Part shown: positions 20,930-33,406 of the stretch, one piece after another
How the letters are laid out: each line of letters opens with the position of its first letter
How positions within the stretch are numbered: the stretch's first letter is position 1
NCBI GenBank assembly: GCA_028583605.1
Contig: CM053332.1
Span: 17,935,623 to 17,999,622, forward strand
Length of the DNA stretch: 64,000 bases
Reading direction: 5' to 3'
From: Dastarcus helophoroides
Lineage: Eukaryota; Arthropoda; Insecta; Coleoptera; Bothrideridae
The notes under the pieces: model-generated
What the model saw: the letters and a program-made list of their open reading frames with translations, nothing else
Databases searched by the model: none
Told to the model about the DNA's origin: nothing
Translations under genes and position numbers: made by a program

Positions 20930-23900
20930 GCATAAAATTTTAAGAAAAAATTAAAAATATTCTCGACAAAAACGAAGAAGAGAAGCAAACTTTTCAGTTT
21001 AAACTAGGGAACCTGGGAAACAAGTCAAACATTTGAGAATAATTTAAATTTTAAAAAACAACATCAGGAAATGGGAGGGAATTTTAAATTTAATCTAGAT
21101 ATTTCTATAATTCGATATTTCTAGAAACTAAAGTGTAAAATTCTAGAAAAAAATATTTGCATTAGGAGCCTCATCGGATATCATTTTCCTAATCATGCTG
21201 CAACATGTTCTTTGTCCTTTGTGTCCGTGAAGAACTGGCGATACAGAGAAAGAGACGAATTCTGAAACTTCCAAAAAAAAGACAAATTTTAGGTAAAATG
21301 GTCGAACTTTGAAAAAAAACGACTTTTAAAAGTCGAAATTTCGAAATTAAGGTAAATTTTGAGGCACAAGTTGAACTCATTGGAAAGACAAATTTAAAGA
21401 CCAACTTTTCAAATAAAAGACAAATTTCAAGAAAAATTGCTAAACTTTGAAAAAAAGGTAAATTTTGGGACACAACCAGTCAATCACAGTCAAATTTAAA
21501 GATGAAACTTTCAAAAAAAAGACGAATTATCAGAAAAATGGTGGAACTTTGAAAAAAGACGATTTAAAAAAAACAAAAATTAGAATTTTGAGAATAAAGT
21601 CGATATTTCTAAAAAGATTTCTAAAAATATTGAATGTCGAAATTTGAAATAAAAATTTAAATTTTTGAGAAATAGCCAAATTTTAAAAAATTTTTGAAAG
21701 TTTACATTCCTAAAAGTCTGAATTTAAAAAAAAAATCTAATGCTGAGAAAAATGCCGACATTTAAAAAAAAAGGCAAAAACTTCGTTATTGAAAAAAAAA
21801 TTGAAATTTTAAGAAAAGAACTTGAATTCAAGCGAATAACATCGGAAATTAAGAAACAAATTAAAAGAAATTGACAAAATACCGAGAAAGAGACGAATTC
21901 TGAAACTTAAAAAAAAGACGAATTTTATGGAAAATGGCCGAACTTTGAAAAAAGGCAACTTTTAAAAGTCGAAATTTCGAAATTAATGTAAATTTTGAGG
22001 CACAAGTTGAAATTATTGGAAGGACAACTTTAAAGACCAACTTTTCAAAAAAAAAGACAAATTTTAAGAAAAATTGCTAAACTTTGAAAAAAGACGACAT
22101 TTAAAAGTCGAAATTTCGAAAAAAAGATAAATTTTGGGACACAACTTCAAATTACTGGTATGGCAAATTTAAAGATGAAACCTAAAAATTTTGACTATTT
22201 TTTATTTTAACTATTTTTAAAATTTTGACATTTTTTACTAACTGTCGATCCTTAATTTGAAAATTATAATTTTTTTTTAATTCAGAGATTTCTTAAAACC
22301 TTTTATTGAAATTTTCGACTAATATTTCGAAAACCTGACTTTTTTTTGAAAAGTTCAAATATTTTTAAAAATTTTATTTATACATTTTTTCAAACATTTT
22401 TAATTAAATCTTTGACTTAAAAGAAACGATTCTTTTTAAACTTGAAATATTGAAAATTTCGACTCTTTTCAAAATTTTACCTTTTCAAAATTTCAACTTC
22501 TTTAATAATTACGAATTTTTCGATAATTTTAAGTTTTCCCCAATATTCAAAAAATCCAGCTTCTTTAAAAATGCAATTAAAAACTCTGCAATTTATTTGA
22601 AATGTCGATATTTTTCCAAAAATTCGTCTTTTATTCACATTCCCAAAATTATTGAAAATGTCGACCATTTTAAAAATCGAAAATTATTTTCGAAATCCTT
22701 ATTTTCTTTTAAAAATTTGACTTTCTATGAAAATTTCAAATTTTTTTAAAATTTGATTTTTTCCAAAAAAAAATCGACTTTTCTGATAACTTTAGCTTTA
22801 CTTAAAAGTGGTAATGTTTTTCTTTTTAAATTTACATTTTTTTGAGAAAAATTTCGAAATAACACTCGAATTTAAAAAATTAATATCAAAAATTTCTATT
22901 TTTAAAACTGTGCAAAGTTTTGAAACAAATTTTTAACAAAAACTTGCATTTTATATACAATTGGCTACAAGCTGGAATATTTGATTTATGAAATTTCTCC
23001 GGAACTTCAAAATTACTAGAAGAAATTAAATTAGAGCAGTAAATTGTTAATGATTTTATTTAAACATTTTGATTCATTTGAGTCTTCTAGAAATGTTGAC
23101 TCTTTTTCTCAAACATTTTAAGAATTCCCACTTTAAAAATCGAAATTATAAAAATACTTTTGACATTTAATTTATTTCAAAACAAAATTTTTTGTTTTTA
23201 ATTCCGAAAATGTTATTTTTATTGAAAAATTTTTACAAACACGAAATTTCAACTTTTTCTAGAAATATGATCTGCTTTCTCTTGAAATTTTAAGTTTAAT
23301 CTTTAAATTTCGATCTTTTTTTTTATCGAAATTTGAATTTTAAATTCGAACTTGGGAATTTCAAGATGAAATTTAACATTTCTAGAAAAATTGGAAATTC
23401 CGATTCAGAATTTTCTTTGGTCCTACAGTAGTAGTAATTTTTTAGAGAAATATTAAACTGTAAAAATTTGAAATTTACAAGGTTTTTTTCTCTTGAAATG
23501 TCAATATTTTTCCCCAAGTTTTTTTATTTTTATACAGATCTGAAGTTTATTTTCCCTAAATTTATATTTAATAATTTTCAGCTTCTTATCAAAATTGTAA
23601 AATAAAATAAACTTTAAAATATTAAAATTTCGTTAAAAACTTTTAAATTTCCAAAACAAATTAGAGAAAAATGAAAATTTCTACGAGAAAAAATATTTTA
23701 AAGACAAAACGTCCGGAAAAAGTGCAAATTTCTGAAAAAATTCTTTGTATAAAATGTTTAGAGGAAAACACAAATTTTGTAGGAAAAAAAGCAAAATTTT
23801 TTGGAGAAAATATCGAAATTTGAAAAAAAAATTATATATCATTACAAAAAAATCGAAATTTTTTGTTAAAATTTTTATAGAGCTTTCAGGGTTTTTTCCA

Positions 23901-24560
23901 AACATTTTTTGTCAAAACTACAAAATTAAATAAACTTTCCATTGTTAAAAAAAAGTCGTGACAAAATTTGACATTTTTAAAGCAAATTAGAGGAACATAA
24001 AGAGAAATCTGGAGAAGTTGGAATTTCTAGAAGAAATTTTAAGAACAACACTTCTAGGAAAAATGAAAATTTCGTGAAAATTTCTTTGTATAAAATATTT
24101 AAGAAAAATGGAAACTTTGCAGAAAAAATGAAAATTTGCTAAAAAAAATCAAAATATCTGAAAAAAACTCAAAATGTTTATACAAAATGAGATTTGAGGT
24201 AAAATTTCGAAGATGACGTATAAACTTATTTGGAGAAACAGTAAAACGCGAGATAAGTTGGATTTAGATTTTTTCTTGAAATTGTAATTATTTTCTCAAA
24301 ATGTTGACACTTTCAAAGAAATTTAAGTTTTTTTCTTGACATTTTAATTCCTGCTCGAAATATTGACCTCAATACATCAATACTTGTACAAAAATTAGTT
24401 TTCAAAAATGTGATTTTGATCAAAATTAAAATAAATTACGTTTTTAAATGTCGAACTTCCTGAAAGAAACCTAAAATTTTTATAAAAAGAAATCAGAGAA
24501 TATTTACAATTTCTACAAAAAATTGTGAAATGAAAAGCGTTCAGAAAATTTTGAGAAAAA
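20930..24560. repeat. Long low-complexity CGAAATTT block
   Basis: About 3.6 kb of diverged words. The plus strand is mainly A-rich to about 22180 (AAAAGTCGAAATTTCG, AAAAAAGACGA), mixed or T-rich from 22180 to 23600, then A-rich again. Internal near-copies of a unit about 640-700 bp apart are visible: GAGAAAGAGACGAATTCTGA occurs at about 21246 and 21882, each followed by similar sequence. Open frames here are compositional. Confidence 0.65.
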
Positions 24561-24561
24561 A

Positions 24562-24611
24562 ACTCTTAAGCGAAATTGGGGGTGCTGCAGTTCCACAGTG
24601 CCTATACGCCA
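24562..24611. mobile_element. hAT terminal fragment
   Basis: Contains AATTGGGGGTGCTGCAG and ends in AGCCGCCACTG, matching the right end of the hAT element at 26352-27460. No partner end is evident, so it is a remnant. Confidence 0.5.
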
Positions 24612-26343
24612 GCCGCCACTGGTACGCTCTAATTGTTTTTTTAAAAAGTAAGTAATATGTCAGGCGCTACAACAGAATCATTAATGTAAACTGTCACAAT
24701 TTAAAACAAAACGGTCGCCATTCAATCCGACGCATTCAGCGGAATTATAAATAATAAATTATTTTCCCAACGGGATATTTTCCACATCGAAATTCGAAAT
24801 TAAATGAAGGGTCTAATTTAAATTTAAATGGCATCTACCCAGGGCTAGTAAATATTTTGTTCGGTTGAATTTCCTTTTGTAATTTTCTCTCGGATGTTTG
24901 TAGAGCAAGTGAAATGTCACATGCAATATATTCTTTGCTTTAGCCAAGTGGACCTGTCGTGTGAGTCTGTGTTACTATGCTAATTTGCACGTAATAAATG
25001 TAAAAGACACGCCAATGGACAGCTTAATGGACTCGTATCAGCGGCTCTTTAGGCTGCCCTTGAGACCCTGTCGCGATAAAGTTGGAGCCATTCCATTTTG
25101 GTTTATTTTTAGGAAGGTGATTTTCGGGTTGGTGCCCTGCTTTTTGCCGTAATAAAGATAAATAATCTAGTTTTTGTGAAAACACAGCTTGCTAACATAG
25201 GTCTAGTGACACTATTTAGTTGGGTAAATTTCAGATAAAATGCTTAAATAATGAAGCATTAGGATAGGAAAGGGCGTTTGTATAACTAATGAACAAAGCG
25301 CTCAAAAAGTTAATTGACGAAAAGCAGCTGATGAGGCGGATTGAGAAGTTCCAGCTTTTTTATAATGTCTAGGAATAGGAAATGATTAATTACACTCTGG
25401 CAGTTCTCTCTAAGCGCTCAGCAAATTACATAAATTCTTAATTGCACGTTCTTTAAAAGCTTTGATTTATTCTTGTGAAATTTTTCCAACTGAAAATCGG
25501 ATTGTTAATGCCTATTCTCGCTTATAGTACTATCTAGTAGCCATGTTTTTACTACCAGAACCTTGCCACAAAATAAATAATAATCAGAAGGCTAACTCTC
25601 ATCACGTGACCGTTTAAATCCCGTGACCTTCGAGCCCGTCTATGTTGAAATGCCAGTGTAATAGAGATAGCTAGGTCCGAGATTTAAAAAAAATCGAGTC
25701 CGGTTACATATCCAACTTTTGGACCCGTTTCTTTAGAATTGAATTCGTTCTAAGAATCTTAGTGCAGGTTTAATTTTTGGAAGTAATTCCTATAATTACT
25801 TAAATATTATCAAAACACGCGTATGTCTATGTAAAAAAGTTGTTTATAACGTTTGAATTTACAGGACACTTATTTTAGAAATTAGAAGTTTTTTTTGAAA
25901 TCTAAGTTTTTTTCCAAATTTTTGGACTTGGGGTCTTTTTACTGAAGAGAGAAAAGTGTCAATCTTAAACTTCTAACTAAGAACAATAACAATTTTGTAA
26001 AAAAAATGTTAATTCGAAGGTAAGAGCCAAAATTTGCAAATTTGAAAAATGCTACTCGAAAATTTCGTTCTTATCCAAATTTCAACTTAAAAGTTTCGAG
26101 TTTAAAAACCCGAAGCTTCAGAATTTCGAGCTTAAACTCGTTTTGAATGAATTTAGTTTTTCTAACTCTTATCAACTGGAGTTTGAATCAGAAAGACTTA
26201 CTTTTTTGCTAAAATTCAAACTCGAAATGCTGCTTGATTCTCTTAAACTTTCAGCAAGTTAACTGACAATTAACAAACAAAAACATGGTAGAGTTAGGTT
26301 GATTCAGTGAAGGTTATAGCTAGCTACACTTTGTTTGTTTGTT
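24612..26343. other. Single-copy-looking DNA with a possible regulatory island
   Basis: 24640-25150 is non-repetitive. At 24977-24990 the sequence ATGCTAATTTGCAC combines two octamer-like POU sites on opposite strands. No coding sequence is recognised. 25860-26270 reverts to low-complexity DNA. Confidence 0.35.
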
Positions 26344-26351
26344 GTCTGTTT

Positions 26352-27460
26352 CAGTGGCGGCTGGTGCTAAAAAAAATTGGGGGTTGCAAAGAGACACTTA
26401 CCAAAATGTGCCGAAATTGGAAATTTTAAATTAATCTGGAATTAAGGGATATTTAGGATTTTAAATGATATATGTTATACATGTATAGTATATTATTAAA
26501 ATTTCCCTTTTATAATATGCACAAAAATCAGGCATTCACTTATTGGAAGCGGAAGTCCATGCGATGATCTTTGGCCGATGCAAATTTATTAATAATTTTT
26601 GATTGTGGTCGGGTATTCCTTGGATTAAGTCCTTTTCTTTGGAAAGCATCGTTAATGCGGACAATTTTTCCTGGCATAATGTATTTCTTAAAAGTTTTTA
26701 ATTATTTTCAGGGTGGAGAAGCACCCTCTGCTTCAGGAGAAGCCATTGGGATAGTTATAAAGATTTTTGAAAGCATTTCGAGTTCCACTAAAAATTTACT
26801 AAGCTCATTGTTTTGTGAAATAATGTTATAGAGTACAAGTAAACCAGAAGCCGATTTCAATCCAAAAATGGATAAATCTTAATGGTTTTTTAAAACACTT
26901 TTCGGGAAAAGTGGTTCTATACTGATTAAATTTTTCAGAAAAAAATAAGGTTGCTGCAATTAACTAAACATCGTCTGCAGAATATTTAAGTCTGGAATAG
27001 ATCATCCAAGTTGCTTAATTTCCAGTTTTTCCGACACAGATCGGTTACAGAATGGTTGTGCAATTAAACTTTGCACTGAATTCATTTTTATTTGTGTTTC
27101 ACGGCTCACAACATTGGTCGACAACAAATTAAAATAGCGAGTTGATATTTGGTTTGCATCCACAAGTTGAACCTAATGCTTGCTTATGGGCAACTATTTA
27201 AACGAACAAAATATGAGTTAAGGCGCAGGTGCATATGTGGAAAGCAAAGTTTGCAGTCTAGCCTGCAAACATTGCAAACCATGGACCCAACAACCTCGCC
27301 AAATTCTAACGAACCAGGGGAATCCGTTATAGTTATGTTTGGTAACGATAAATCTGTTATATAATAAATAAAATAGACAACAATTACTTTATTTTTTATC
27401 CCGGCACATTTTTTTTTGGGGGTTGCGCAAATCTGCAAGCCTTAGCACTAGCCGCCACTG
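26352..27460 (-). mobile_element. hAT transposon, 1109 bp, with 8 bp target duplication
   Basis: Termini CAGTGGCGGCTGGTGCTAA (left) and the inverse of CAGTGGCGGCTAGTGCTAA (right). Both are flanked by GTCTGTTT (26344-26351 and 27461-27468), the 8 bp duplication typical of hAT. It is too short for a full transposase, so it is an internally deleted derivative; a C-terminal transposase remnant lies on the minus strand. Confidence 0.92.
26560..26840 (-). pseudogene. hAT transposase C-terminal (hATC) remnant
   Basis: On the minus strand, a reading with small shifts gives ELEMLSKIFITIPMASPEAE, then LKTFKKYIMPGK. This resembles the hATC dimerisation segment, whose family pattern has hydrophobic-TLP-S/A-AERSFS followed by LKxIKTxLRxTM. 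The serine/phenylalanine core is disrupted and stops follow, so it is non-functional. It lies inside an element with hAT ends and duplication, which supports the call. The N-terminal half is not recognisable. A minus-strand open frame at 27184-27438 near the other end has several Cys and His but no clear zinc-finger spacing. Confidence 0.5.
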
Positions 27461-27468
27461 GTCTGTTT

Positions 27469-27904
27469 TATGTGGAATAGTAAAATATCAACCAAAATTA
27501 TATTTCGTTTTTATACGGAACTCGGTACGATCGTAACAAACATATATACTTGACTGATGCGTTGTAGAAAGAATTCAAAAAGCTTCATCTTTATTCAATG
27601 CTTCAGGATGAATATCAAGCAGGATTTAAACGCAATCATTCCGAATGTCAAGAGACTTGTTATAATCCAGCACATCTTCACAAATGCATTCGCTCTTTGT
27701 TTAAATATGAACGGATGCCTCGTAAAGAATTCTTTCAAATAAAATATGTCACGTTAGTAAACATACAGTCAACAAACGAATGTTCCATGTGGACAAAAAT
27801 TTTTGTTGTGTGGAATTCAGTGATTATTGTGTCAATTACATAAAAATAATGATAACTTTTTTATTTATTGGTCAATAGAAATAGAAATAGAAAATTGTAA
27901 AGCA
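27469..27904. other. Unassigned, short open frames only
   Basis: A plus-strand frame at 27598-27843 (MLQDEYQAGFKRNHSECQET) is Cys- and His-containing and overlaps another frame. I recognise no family and cannot place splice sites. Confidence 0.25.
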
Positions 27905-28025
27905 TTTACACTTGTAAACCTCTCTGGTATATTTCTATCACACGTGGCAGACGAACACACAAATACGAGAGTGAGATTATAAGGGTTCCGTTTTTCTCTT
28001 TTAAGATACGGAACCCTTTGGCTTT
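27905..28025 (+). repeat. Dispersed repeat with GAGAGTGAG and AAGGGTTCC, copy 1
   Basis: AAACCTCT, then GCAGACGAACACACAAATAC, GAGAGTGAGATTATAAGGGT and an inverted pair (AAGGGTTCCG with CGGAACCCTT). A copy in the opposite orientation is at 35395-35475. Confidence 0.6.
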
Positions 28026-28647
28026 TCACTGAATACGTCCCAATTAAAATTTTAGGGGTTGTTCACTACACTGTTGAAGGCTTCCTAAGAAAACTAAAAT
28101 CGAGTTATTCCAAAATCTTCTACACCTCTACATTCCGATGACTCGAATTGATTTATAAAATGATTTATATTGGGAACTTAATCAAATCAAGCCAGTATTT
28201 ACATTATGTAGTGATAGACGAATTTCCATTTAATAGAAAATAATATTCTCTCTTTGAGAGTAAAATAACGCTGTGTTGATGCGATGTTTTACTATTATGT
28301 AAACCGCTGAAGTTGCATGTGGTTTTAGGCTAATTATATGCATTTGTGTTTATTTGAAACATTTTTTTACAGGAATGCCACTTTTATTACTTATATTAGC
28401 ATATTAAATGTATCAATTATTGAACAACATAGTAAAAAAATTGCGCCTTAGAAACGAAATTAACATTAATTTAATGCCATGGAAAAAATGTCTACTAAAC
28501 TTTCCGGTTGTTAGATTTATCAAAAGCGCAATGAATTTTTATTGGATTGGAGATTGGCTTAAAAAAATAGTACAGAGTTTTGAATATCAGATTTCAGCAA
28601 TAGTGAGTAGTTTAAGTGGTAAATGCCTAACCGCCATAAAAAAATAT
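28026..28647. other. AT-rich, nothing recognised
   Basis: A 93-codon plus-strand frame at 28408-28689 runs into the solo LTR and has no recognisable content. Confidence 0.3.
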
Positions 28648-29025
28648 TGTTGCGCGTTATCGGTTCGAATGATTATTAACACTTGGTGAATTGTAACCAC
28701 TTTATTTCAAAATTGAACTCGAAACACTACAATTGTAATTCACTAATTCACTGACTAAACTACATGTTTAATTAACTAACTTATTCATTGACTTTTAACT
28801 AACCAACTCACTGAGGGAAAGCCAACCGGACTTCCCTTTTATATAGATTCCTGGTTCGGGTTCTAGAAGATTCCAGCAGGTAAGACTTATCGTTTGTCGC
28901 AATTTCTGGAACGCTTATCCGTCGTTTTCTTCATTATCGCGGCGGCTTTCCTTTATCAGATCTTTCTAGAAAATTTCCTTAGATTCTAAATTCCATAATT
29001 ACATTTCCTTGCAATATTCTTGACA
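28648..29025 (-). mobile_element. Solo LTR of a retrotransposon
   Basis: Read on the minus strand it starts TGTCAAGAATATTG, has a TATATAAAAGGG promoter box (plus-strand 28834-28845), an initiator-like CCTCAGTGAGTTGG just downstream and an AATAAA signal (plus-strand TTTATT at 28701-28706). It ends ATAACGCGCAACA. The ends are TG...CA, and the flanks AATAT and TATAT match at four of five positions. The related LTR at 63378-63664 supports the boundaries. Probably Ty3/gypsy-like, but LTR alone cannot prove that. No internal region adjoins it. Confidence 0.82.
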
Positions 29026-29604
29026 TATATCTGTATAATTCGTATAAAATAATCTTAAAGCCACATAAAATCAAATCAAGTGATTTATTCTTGGACTATA
29101 TATCTACAAAAGATTTTTGTTTCCTTTGTTTGAACCCATTTTGCAGTGTATCCCTCATAACTCACTATTTTTTATCGCTGCATTTTAGAAAACTTTAACT
29201 GTCACTATTTTCATTAATCCTTTCCCAGACAATTTCTATATTACCCCTACAGAACTGATTCAAACCAATTTAAAAAAACATTATAATTAATTTTTCTGAA
29301 AAACTTTGTTTTTTGACAATTTTTTAAAGAAATTTCTACTTTTCTATTGAAATTTAGACTTATAAGTTGGAACTTTTTTCAAAGAGTTCTTATAATTATT
29401 TGCATTTTTTTATTTTTTATGTAACAGTCCATTCAAAAAGTCTATAGGATGACACATAGATGGCGGTACTAGAATTATTTCTATATGATTTTATTTAGTA
29501 CTAACCTTCAAACGATACGTGTATAAATTTGACAGTAATATGACTATTGATTCGTGAGTTATAGCATTTTGTGTTAAGCAACTTTTCTTATTGAAAAAAA
29601 AAAA
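29026..29604. other. AT-rich DNA and probable mariner 5' UTR
   Basis: The last ~180 bases before 29605, from CAGTCCATTCAAAAAGTC, probably belong to the mariner that follows, but I found no matching inverted end, so the left boundary is not fixed. Confidence 0.3.
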
Positions 29605-29905
29605 ATGGAAAAAGTGAATTTCGAGTTTTGATAAAGCACTGCTTTTTAATAAAAAAATACAGTGGAAACCAAACAATGGCTTGATAAACATTATTCGAAC
29701 TCTGGTCTATCGAGACAAATGGTAGACAAGTGGATTGCTGAATTTAAACGTGGTCGTACCAGCACAAATGATGCAGAGCGCAGTGGACGCCCAAATGAGG
29801 TTGTTATTCCAGAAAACATAAAAAAAAAATCCACAAATTGGTTATGACCGATCGCAAATTAAAGGTGCACCAGCTAGCTGACATCGTAAAGATATCAGTG
29901 CAAAG
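29605..29905 (+). pseudogene. Mariner transposase, N-terminal third
   Basis: ATG at 29605 (MEKVNFEF) and, after an early stop, LIKHCFLIKKNTVETKQWLD, then WIAEFKRGRTSTNDAERSGR, PNEVVIPENIKK, a one-base shift in a run of A, and MTDRKLKVHQLADIVKISVQ. These are the two DNA-binding helix-turn-helix regions of a mariner transposase from a different subfamily than the 18 kb copy (WxAEFKRGRTxTxDAERSGRP pattern). The frame ends where about 3.3 kb of unrelated DNA begins; the matching C-terminal part is at 33178-33406. Confidence 0.85.
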
Positions 29906-30049
29906 TGGGTGCCGAGTGAGCTCACACTCGACCAAAAACAACAACAGGGCGCTTGCCCCCCCCCATTCAGCTCGCGTGGTTAACGAAAATTTATATTGAA
30001 CTGAGGAGACTTTCTCTAAAAAAATTCCATTCAACAAAAGTCGTCCTTC

Positions 30050-32450
30050 TTTAAGCTATTGATATTTTCTCGAAATTTCGACTTATTTCACGAAATTCGT
30101 CTTTTTTCATAGATTTCTTTGGAAATTTCAAATGCATTCCTAAAATTCGATTTATTTTATCAGAATCCAACTTAACTGAAAATTTTGAATTTTTATCTCA
30201 AAATTCATCGTTTTATTTTTCGAAATTGTATCATTTCTCAAAATTAGTTTTTTCCGGAAACTTCGACTTCTCTTTAAACTTTGATTTTCTGAAAATTTCG
30301 ACTTTTTTTATCAAGATTTACCTTTTTGCTTAAAACATGATCGATTTTTTGATAACAATATTTATCTGGAAATTTTTATAATGACTTTTTTAGAAATTTT
30401 GTAAAAAGACAAAAATTCCGAGAAAATTTCCCCTGGATTCCCCATTCCCCTTGTTTCTCAAAATTTCGACGATTATTTCAATATTGGATATTTTCTGACT
30501 CAGAGTAGGGCGAAACAGGGCGCATGTCTGCTTCTGATTCAAAGCTCAAGAGAAAAATCTAGAAATTACATTATTTGTCCTTTTTCCAAAATTTCGACAA
30601 AATTTGACTCTCTCTGAAGAATTTCGAGTGTTTACTAAATTTAGACTTTTTCTCAGAATTTCGATCTTTTTTTGTTTTTCAAGGAAAAAAAATCGAAATT
30701 TCCAGAAAAAAACAAATTTAGAAAAATCGAAACTTTGATATTTTTCTCAAAATCCGCCTTTTTTCGCAAATTTAAAATTATCCTGAAATCCTATCCTGTA
30801 TGTTCCCGGAAAACTAAATATTTTTCCTGGAAATTCGTATCTTTCTTAAAATTTTGACTTTTTTTTTCAAGACTCGTTTTTTCCACAAACGGACGGCTAT
30901 TCTCAAAGTTGCACTTTTTCTTTAAGTTTGAATTTTTTCTGGAAAATTTCGATCTTTTATGCTTCATTTGGTAGTTTTTCTAGAAATGTCGACTGCTTTT
31001 CAGATATTTCGTTTTTTTTTAATTCCTTTATTTTTATTAACATCGGGTTTTTCTTTAGATGTTGATCATTTGGAATTTGATTCTTCAGAACTTTTAACAG
31101 GTTTCTTAAAATTTGCCTTTTTCTCAATATTTTTATATCAAAATTCGATATTCAACTTTGCTAAAAAATTTGAATTTCTCTTAAAATTAGTTTAATTTCG
31201 TCTTTTCAGAAATTTCGACTTTATTCTCAAAATTCCACTTTTTGGGCTCTTCTTTCGGAAATCATTTTTTCTATCAAAATTAGGCCACTTTTCTGAATAT
31301 TCGATTTTTCTTTAAATTTAGACTTTTTTAAATTTGACTAGAAATTTCGTCTTTATATTTCGCCTTATTTTCGAAATATTGGCTTTTATTTCAAAATGCC
31401 ATGTTTTAGTTTCTGGAACTTTTTGAACTTTTTCCTCGAAATTGACATTTCCTTTAAATTTCAGTTTTCTCGAAATACGTCTGTTTTCTCTAAATTTGGT
31501 CGGCATATTATGAAAAGTTAAAAATGTTGCGAAAAATATTGTTGGGTAATTTCGAGAAAAAGATTTCTTGTACATTCAATTTCTTTATTGAAATTTAAAT
31601 ATTATGTCAAAATTAGAATAAAAAAGTAAACATTTCGAGAAAAGCGTTTTTGGAAATTGCAAGTTTTTTTACAACATTTGGTCTTTGGAAATATTTTGGC
31701 ATATTTAGAAATTTCGAGTTCTCATGAAAGGTTGGGTTTTTATTCAATTTCGGTTTTCTAAAAAGTCCTTTCCCAAAATAGGGTTTTTTCAAAAAAATTG
31801 GTCGCTTTAGAGATTAGGACTTTATTCTACATTTTTCTCTCAAAATTGAACTTTAATTTTTTAATATTCGTTTTCTTTCTGATTTTTTTTCAAATTTAAG
31901 TGTTTCATGTTTCTCAAAAGTTGTCTTATTCTGGAAATTTTGACTCGTACTAGAAATAGGAATGTTTTATGCTTTTAAAAATTTCCGTTTACAGTGAAAC
32001 ATTTTTCTCAAAGTTCCAACTTTTTTTGAAAATTACATCTTCTTTTTACAAAATTCCACCTTTAAAAATATAATTTTTTCGAATTTTCAAAAATTTTTGA
32101 GATTTTTTGAAAGGTTAGACTTTTATTTTTAACACGAATTTCTAAACATTCCAACTTTTTCCCAAAATTCGTTTTTCCTCGTCTCTTTCAAAATTAAAAT
32201 TTCTCTTAACAATGTTTACTTTTCTTTAAGAGATTTCAACCTTTTTCTCGACATTTCGACGGTATTTTTTAAAATCGTTATTTTTTGAAATCTTTGAAAT
32301 TTGGATAGTTTTTAAAGTGTTCCGAAAGGATCGGTTTTTATTTTAGATTCAATTTTCCGACTGTTTTCGCAAAGTTCGACTCTATTTCCAAATTTCGAAG
32401 TTAATCTGAAAATTCGATTACTCAGTTCATGTAGTTAAATAAAAATATAC
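30050..32450. repeat. Low-complexity AAATTTCGACTTTTT block
   Basis: T-rich on the plus strand, built from AAATTTCGACTTTTTT, TCTCAAAATTT and similar words with irregular spacing near 20 bp. Frames on both strands are compositional artefacts. Confidence 0.65.
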
Positions 32451-32645
32451 ATATACTTATAGCGTTTTTCGGTTTTCTTTTTTTATCAATTTTTCTAAAT
32501 GATTCTTGCCCCTTCCTGAACTAAATCCTGCCTACGGTTATGAATTTCAATGATGATGCTTAACCAATGCAAAGTCATAAATAAATATATTTGGACTTTT
32601 AAAATTGTTTATTGAAAACTAATAAAAATTAATAAACACAAAGAT

Positions 32646-32730
32646 TTTTTTTGGTGGAACAGACCGGTCTTTGGGTATCTTCAAAAAAATCCTTGTTGGC
32701 TTCAGGGGATAAGTTTTGTCCTTCAATTTT
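32646..32730. mobile_element. Short hairpin-family insertion, 13 bp target duplication
   Basis: Only 85 bp: GGTGGAACAGACCGGTC, then GTATCTTCAAAAA and TTGGCTTCAGGGGATAAG. Flanked by perfect TAAACACAAAGAT at 32633-32645 and 32731-32743. Confidence 0.8.
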
Positions 32731-33177
32731 TAAACACAAAGATAAACTATTAATCATGATAAATAGGGTGCATTAATGTCTTAAAAGGATCAGGGATTTA
32801 GAAATGATGACTGCTCTAATATAAAAGCATAATCCGACGACAGTTGACAGCTGAAATGAAACACGGGAAATCCCCGAATCGTAAACACGAAGAAAATGGA
32901 GTACTATCAGATTTTGTTTAGCCCTTGCAGTTGGCAGCACTTATGGCACTGGTACGAAACTTCGTCAATGTGAAAGAGAAGGAAAGGAATATTCATTGGA
33001 GCGAATGAGATAGATATCAGCGCGATAACTACCACGCAAGGGAGCAGCGAGTCTTGTTTTATAATGCGCGGTTAAGGCTCGAAATTCAAATGAACATTAG
33101 AATTCGTGCTATTGCGCGAGTGCGCTAGGCCCCCTACAAGAGCGAGGCCCCGGGCGGTTGCCCTGCTTACCACCCCT

Positions 33178-33406
33178 GATGAAAACAATGGCAAAATTGA
33201 ATGAATTGGGCTTCGAATTGGTTACCCACCCACCGTAATCTCCAGATTTAGCCCCCAGCGACTTTTTCCTGTTTTCAGATCTCAAGAGAATGCTTGTTGG
33301 AAAGAAATTTAAGTCCAATGAAGAAGTATCGTACCATAAAAGTGGTATCGAGAAGTTGGAAAATCGCTATACTCGTTGTATCGCCCTCGAAGGCAACTAT
33401 GTTTAA
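33178..33406 (+). pseudogene. Mariner transposase, C-terminal third
   Basis: Continues the transposase started at 29605: MKTMAKLNELGFELVTHPP, stop in place of Y, SPDLAPSDFFLFSDLKRMLV with the third catalytic Asp (the D of APSDFF), then GKKFKSNEE, a deletion, and IEKLENRYTRCIALEGNY with TAA at 33404-33406. All are standard mariner C-terminal landmarks. The middle, containing the first two catalytic Asp, is absent from the window. No clear right terminal repeat was identified. Confidence 0.87.

Larger units (their letters stand above)
29906..33177. other. 3.3 kb of foreign DNA splitting a mariner
   Basis: Begins GTGCCGAGTGAGCTCACACT and includes GGGCGCTTGCCCCCCCCC, then long low-complexity DNA (about 30050-32450), a hairpin-family fragment (32646-32730), and single-copy-looking DNA with another GC-rich patch at 33114-33170 (GAGGCCCCGGGCGGTTGCC). 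About 150 codons of the mariner middle are missing, so this is insertion plus deletion or a rearrangement, not a simple insertion. No target duplication was identified. Confidence 0.5.

Noticed and set aside
27598..27843. Hairy-type Orange-domain exon (YQAGF word)
   Set aside because: Only five residues match; the rest does not fit and no bHLH or WRPW motif is nearby.
29906..33177. A simple transposon insertion into the mariner
   Set aside because: No target duplication or terminal repeats were found at the two borders and part of the transposase is missing, so I leave it as unexplained filler.
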